Below are positions 33,709-36,097 of a stretch of DNA of 36,097 bases, one piece after another. The translations under genes were made by a program, and so were the position numbers. This DNA comes from Bacilli bacterium (lineage in GTDB: Bacteria > Bacillota > Bacilli > Paenibacillales > NBRC-103111), in assembly GCA_028287395.1 (NCBI GenBank), contig JAQBPR010000016.1, positions 1 through 36,097 on the forward strand. Reading direction: 5' to 3'. The notes under the pieces were generated by a model, which was not told the origin of the DNA, did not search any database, and saw nothing but the letters and a program-made list of their open reading frames with translations. The first letter of the stretch is position 1. Every line of letters starts with the position of its first letter.

Positions 33709-33971
33709 TGCGTTTGGATAAGTTTTTAAAGGTTTCCCGACTGATTAAGAGACGCACAGTAGCCAAAGATGTTTCTGATCAAGGTAGAGTGTGGATCAAC
33801 GGGAAGGAAGCAAAGGCAAGCAGCAATGTGAAAGAAGGGGACGAGCTAAAAATTCGTTTCGGTCAAAAAAGCATTACGGTTCGTATTGAACGTATTGCTG
33901 AAACGACGCGAAAAGATGAGGCCGGCCAAATGTATACTGTATTGTTGGAAGAAACACACAAAACAGAATAA
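33708..33971 (+). CDS. rqcP: Ribosome quality control factor RqcP (YabO)
   Basis: An 87-residue S4-domain RNA-binding protein: MRLDKFLKVSRLIKRRTVAK and DQGRVWINGKEAKAS. RqcP works with RqcH on the 50S subunit and stabilises the P-site tRNA during alanine tailing of stalled chains. Start overlaps the hup stop by one base, so translation is coupled. Confidence 0.93.
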   Translation: MRLDKFLKVSRLIKRRTVAKDVSDQGRVWINGKEAKASSNVKEGDELKIRFGQKSITVRIERIAETTRKDEAGQMYTVLLEETHKTE

Positions 33972-33989
33972 TACGGTTAACCGTATGGA

Positions 33990-34036
33990 AGAGGCTTTCC
34001 TCAAAGTAATGACTACTTTGAGGAAGCCTCTTTTTT
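33990..34036 (+). terminator. Terminator after rqcP with adjacent palindrome
   Basis: An 18-bp stem with one bulge (AGAGGCTT..CCTCAAAGTA / TACTTTGAGGAAGCCTCT), short loop, then six T. Just upstream, ATACGGTTAACCGTAT (33971-33986) is a perfect 16-bp palindrome that begins in the rqcP stop codon. Confidence 0.93.
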
Positions 34037-34088
34037 ATGTTCTAAATTCGGACATCCCCCATAACCTATTAACAAGAGGTGATCTATG

Positions 34089-34370
34089 ATGAACGATCTG
34101 GGGAAAATTAAAAAACAGGAAATTAAAATGCTAAATCGTAAGCTTTTAGAAATTTCCGGAGTAACCAAGGTAGAGAGCTTTGATAGTCTGCAATTTTTAC
34201 TTGAAACTGAGTGTGGCTTTTTAAAGATCAAGGGACAAAATTTACATATTAAAAATTTAAGCTTGGAGCAGGGGTTTGTTGCAATTGAAGGAACGATCAA
34301 TGATTTGGCCTATGTTAATGCAGGTACCCAGGGGAAATCCAATGGACTATTGGGTAAGCTGTTTAAGTGA
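34089..34370 (+). CDS. yabP: Sporulation protein YabP
   Basis: A 93-residue YabP/YqfC-family protein: NRKLLEISGVTKVESFDSLQ, FLLETECGFLKIKGQNLHIKNLSLEQGFVAIEG, VNAGTQGKSNGLLGKLFK. Family members act in mother-cell spore coat/cortex assembly. ATG 34089 is preferred to ATG 34086 by distance from GAGGTGAT (34076-34083). A CATAACCT (34060-34067) resembles a sigma-E -10 (CATAnnnT), but the -35 is poor. Overlaps yabQ by 4 nt. Confidence 0.9.
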   Translation: MNDLGKIKKQEIKMLNRKLLEISGVTKVESFDSLQFLLETECGFLKIKGQNLHIKNLSLEQGFVAIEGTINDLAYVNAGTQGKSNGLLGKLFK

Positions 34371-34924
34371 GTTTAAATAATCAATTTCTCACTTTAGGGT
34401 TGATGATCGGCAGCGGGCTTGGGTTAGGCGTGCTTTTTGATGTCTATCGCGTGCTGACTGGGCAGCTAAACGTACCGCGCTGGTTCATTTCCTTATTGGA
34501 TATTCTGTATGGAGTGATTGCCGCAATTCTCGTATTTCGTGTGCTTTATTACAGCAATCATGGACAGCTGCGTATGTTTGTTTTTCTCGGGTTGATTTTT
34601 GGCATTATCGTTTATTATCGTTGGCTTACGGATCTGGTTACCCGAATAGTAAAAACAATGATTAGGATCGTTAAATGGATTATAGATGTATGTATTATTG
34701 TGCCAATTCAAGCTGTATATAAAGTTTTAATGATAATTTTCGCTTTTTTCAAAGCGCTTACTATATTCTTTTATAAACTTATGCTACAATTGACATACCC
34801 TTTGCGGTTTTTAATTTTCCGTAGCGTTGGATGGATGTTAAGAAGTATTCCCTGGCCACAATGGTTGCTTCGGGAAGTACGGAGGCTCAAAAACTTAATT
34901 CAACGATTATTCCATATGTTTTAG
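34367..34924 (+). CDS. yabQ: Spore cortex biosynthesis protein YabQ
   Basis: A 185-residue membrane protein with about four hydrophobic segments in the first half (FLTLGLMIGSGLGLGVLFDVY; LLDILYGVIAAILVFRVLYY; MFVFLGLIFGIIVYYRWL) and a long basic, hydrophobic C-terminal half. It fits the YabQ family, needed for cortex formation. GTG start overlaps the yabP stop (GTGA), so the two are coupled as in B. subtilis. Confidence 0.9.
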   Translation: MSLNNQFLTLGLMIGSGLGLGVLFDVYRVLTGQLNVPRWFISLLDILYGVIAAILVFRVLYYSNHGQLRMFVFLGLIFGIIVYYRWLTDLVTRIVKTMIRIVKWIIDVCIIVPIQAVYKVLMIIFAFFKALTIFFYKLMLQLTYPLRFLIFRSVGWMLRSIPWPQWLLREVRRLKNLIQRLFHMF

Positions 34925-34940
34925 GAGGCTGTACAAATTC

Positions 34941-35267
34941 ATGTCTCGACATCAAACTGTGAATAGGCCCATGTCTCCCAATCCGGGGATGCGTCGTCGA
35001 ATCCGATTTCTTATGTTCATCGTGTTATGCTTACTCATCTGGGCAGTCGTAACAGTATTGGATCAATCGCGAAAAATGGATGAGAATTCGGGGAAATTAA
35101 CTGCATTAAATGTGAAATTGGCGGATGAGTCGAAAACGAATGAAAACATGAAGCAGGAGCTTGTTCGCTTGAATGATCCTGAATACAGGGGAGAAATTGC
35201 GCGTAAGCAGCAACACCTTAGCAAACCGGGGGAAATTCCTTTTGACATTCCAAAGACGAACCCATAA
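34941..35267 (+). CDS. divIC: Cell division protein DivIC (FtsB family)
   Basis: A 108-residue bitopic protein: basic cytoplasmic tail (MRRRIR), one membrane helix (21-40), then an extracellular coiled-coil (about 44-76) ending with LNDPEYRGEIARKQQHLSKPGEI, the family signature. DivIC forms the FtsL-DivIB complex that activates septal wall synthesis. ATG with TAGGAGG. Follows yabQ after 16 nt. Confidence 0.92.
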   Translation: MSRHQTVNRPMSPNPGMRRRIRFLMFIVLCLLIWAVVTVLDQSRKMDENSGKLTALNVKLADESKTNENMKQELVRLNDPEYRGEIARKQQHLSKPGEIPFDIPKTNP

Positions 35268-35286
35268 TAAACGCTGACCAGCACGG

Positions 35287-35315
35287 TTGACCCCGTTTTC
35301 GGCATCAGTTATAAT
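35287..35315 (+). promoter_or_regulatory. Sigma-A promoter of yabR
   Basis: TTGACC (35287-35292), 17-nt spacer, TATAAT (35310-35315), 48 nt before the yabR start. Confidence 0.85.
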
Positions 35316-35363
35316 TTGCATAGCCAATCTTTTTAATTATTCGAGGGAGGAACATTTTACTTT

Positions 35364-35903
35364 ATGGCAATTGAAGTGGGCAGCAAGTTAGAAGGAAAAG
35401 TTACCGGCATTACTCACTTTGGGGCGTTTGTTGAGCTTCCTGAAGGCGGCACAGGCTTGGTTCATATCTCGGAGATCGCCGATAATTATGTGAAAGACGT
35501 AAATGATCACTTAAAACTAGAGGATAAGGTTCTAGTTAAAGTCATTAACGTGGATAAAGATGGGAAAATCGGGCTATCCATTAAACAAACGGTGGATAAA
35601 CCGCCAATGCCGGAAAGACCTGCACGTCCTGAAAGACCTGCTGGATTTCGTCCTTCTGGAGAAGGAAGAAGAGAAGGTGGCGGAGGAAGCGATCGTCCAA
35701 GTGGCGGTGGTGGAGGCGGCGGAGGAGGTTTTAACCGTGGTGGTGGAGATCGTGGTGGACGCACATTTAATAAGGCGCCTGTAGGTAAACCTACATTTGA
35801 AGATAAAGTGTCACGGTTTTTAAAGGATAGCGAAGAACGCATTTCGTCGCTGAAGAAAAACACCGAAGGAAAACGCGGTGGAAGAGGCGCTAGACGCGAT
35901 TAG
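35364..35903 (+). CDS. yabR: S1-domain RNA-binding protein YabR with Gly/Arg-rich tail
   Basis: A 179-residue protein. The S1 domain (1-73) has VGSKLEGKVTGITHFGAFVE and KIGLSIKQ. A disordered region (about 77-135) rich in Pro, Arg and Gly follows, with repeats PERPARPERPAG, nine Gly in a row and RGGG/RGG units. A lysine-rich end (FLKDSEERISSLKKNTEGKRGGRGARRD) closes it. S1 binds RNA; the RGG-like tail may add RNA affinity. B. subtilis YabR is shorter (about 128 residues). A tRNA gene starts 24 nt after the stop and is probably co-transcribed. Confidence 0.92.
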   Translation: MAIEVGSKLEGKVTGITHFGAFVELPEGGTGLVHISEIADNYVKDVNDHLKLEDKVLVKVINVDKDGKIGLSIKQTVDKPPMPERPARPERPAGFRPSGEGRREGGGGSDRPSGGGGGGGGGFNRGGGDRGGRTFNKAPVGKPTFEDKVSRFLKDSEERISSLKKNTEGKRGGRGARRD

Positions 35904-35927
35904 AGCTGACATACTCGTGCTTGTTGC

Positions 35928-36004
35928 GGCGGCGTAGCTCAGCTGGCTAGAGCGTTCGGTTCATACCCGAAAGGTCGGGGGTTCGAGCCCCTCTGCCGCT
36001 ACCA
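35928..36004 (+). tRNA. tRNA-Met (anticodon CAT)
   Basis: 77 nt with encoded CCA. Acceptor GGCGGCG / TGCCGCT (two G-U wobbles), D arm GCTC..GAGC, anticodon stem TTCGG/CCGAA with CAT at 35962-35964, T arm GGGGGTTCGAGCCCC. The paired first base and the anticodon stem without three G-C pairs favour elongator over initiator tRNA. tRNA-Ile2 (lysidine) is the alternative, less likely by similarity to B. subtilis trnSL-Met1. Confidence 0.93.
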
Positions 36005-36030
36005 AAAATCCAGTAGAATTAAATATACCC

Positions 36031-36060
36031 AACGGCTCCTTGTTAAGGAGCCGTTTTTTT
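36031..36060 (+). terminator. Terminator after tRNA-Met
   Basis: Perfect 11-bp stem AACGGCTCCTT / AAGGAGCCGTT with loop GTT and seven T. Confidence 0.95.
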
Positions 36061-36067
36061 GTCGAAA
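36058..36067 (+). promoter_or_regulatory. Spo0A box at window edge (probable spoIIE control region)
   Basis: TTTGTCGAAA, a full match to the Spo0A box, directly after the tRNA terminator. In B. subtilis spoIIE, whose promoter needs Spo0A~P, follows the yabR-tRNA group; the gene itself would lie beyond the window, so this is inferred. Confidence 0.6.
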
Positions 36068-36097
36068 GTTTCTTATTTCCGCATACCGTAAAGCGAC

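Noticed and set aside
34035-34067. Sigma-E promoter before yabP
   Set aside because: CATAACCT fits a -10, but no ATA-type -35 lies 13-15 nt upstream; too weak to list as a feature.
35507-35863. 118-codon minus-strand frame rich in proline
   Set aside because: It is the mirror of the Gly-rich tail of yabR (GGN read backward gives NCC/proline); no ribosome-binding site.

Overview
The window is a nearly complete copy of the conserved 'rrn-csfB to spoIIE' block of endospore-forming Firmicutes (the B. subtilis yaaO-yabR region close to oriC). The 5S rRNA sequence, the AbrB protein with a C-terminal double CxxC motif, and the gene content suggest Paenibacillaceae or a close relative. This assignment rests on sequence recall, not on a search. 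Base composition is moderately AT-rich and even, and I see no phage, IS element or CRISPR array.

Layout. 1-325: rRNA operon tail (spacer, 5S rRNA, terminator). 340-867: a minus-strand membrane protein I do not recognise. 1098-8209: csfB, an Orn/Lys/Arg decarboxylase, tmk, darA, yaaR, holB, ricT, yabA, trmN6-like and rsmI, mostly a tight plus-strand run. 8322-8912: divergent abrB with a sigma-A promoter and Spo0A boxes. 8936-11017: an HD-domain phosphohydrolase (where B. subtilis has metS) and a TatD nuclease. 11000-13053: ecsAB on the minus strand. 13255-13491: a c-di-AMP (ydaO-type) riboswitch with terminator in front of a YabE-like 3D-domain protein. 14893-20716: rnmV, rsmA, yabG, veg, sspF, ispE, purR, ridA, spoVG. 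20819-28044: glmU, prs, a small minus-strand gene, pth, fin, mfd. 28031-35903: a parvulin-type lipoprotein, spoVT, a MurJ/SpoVB-type flippase, a 138-bp long inverted repeat, yabN(mazG), HU, rqcP, yabP, yabQ, divIC, yabR. 35928-36067: tRNA-Met(CAT), a terminator and a Spo0A box at the window edge, probably the start of the spoIIE control region.

The genes mix housekeeping work (rRNA maturation and methylation, nucleotide and UDP-GlcNAc supply, replication clamp loading and its control, transcription-coupled repair, ribosome rescue) with sporulation control. Stage-specific promoters can be read directly: sigma-F in front of csfB and fin, sigma-H in front of spoVG and, unexpectedly, HU, sigma-G in front of spoVT, sigma-K in front of yabG, and Spo0A boxes at abrB, the HD gene and the right edge. 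A c-di-AMP theme is also present (DarA receptor plus riboswitch). No wholly new system is evident. The best second-look items are the 31690-31827 inverted repeat, the Spo0A-box cluster at the HD gene, the sigma-H promoter of HU, and two small or unrecognised genes.
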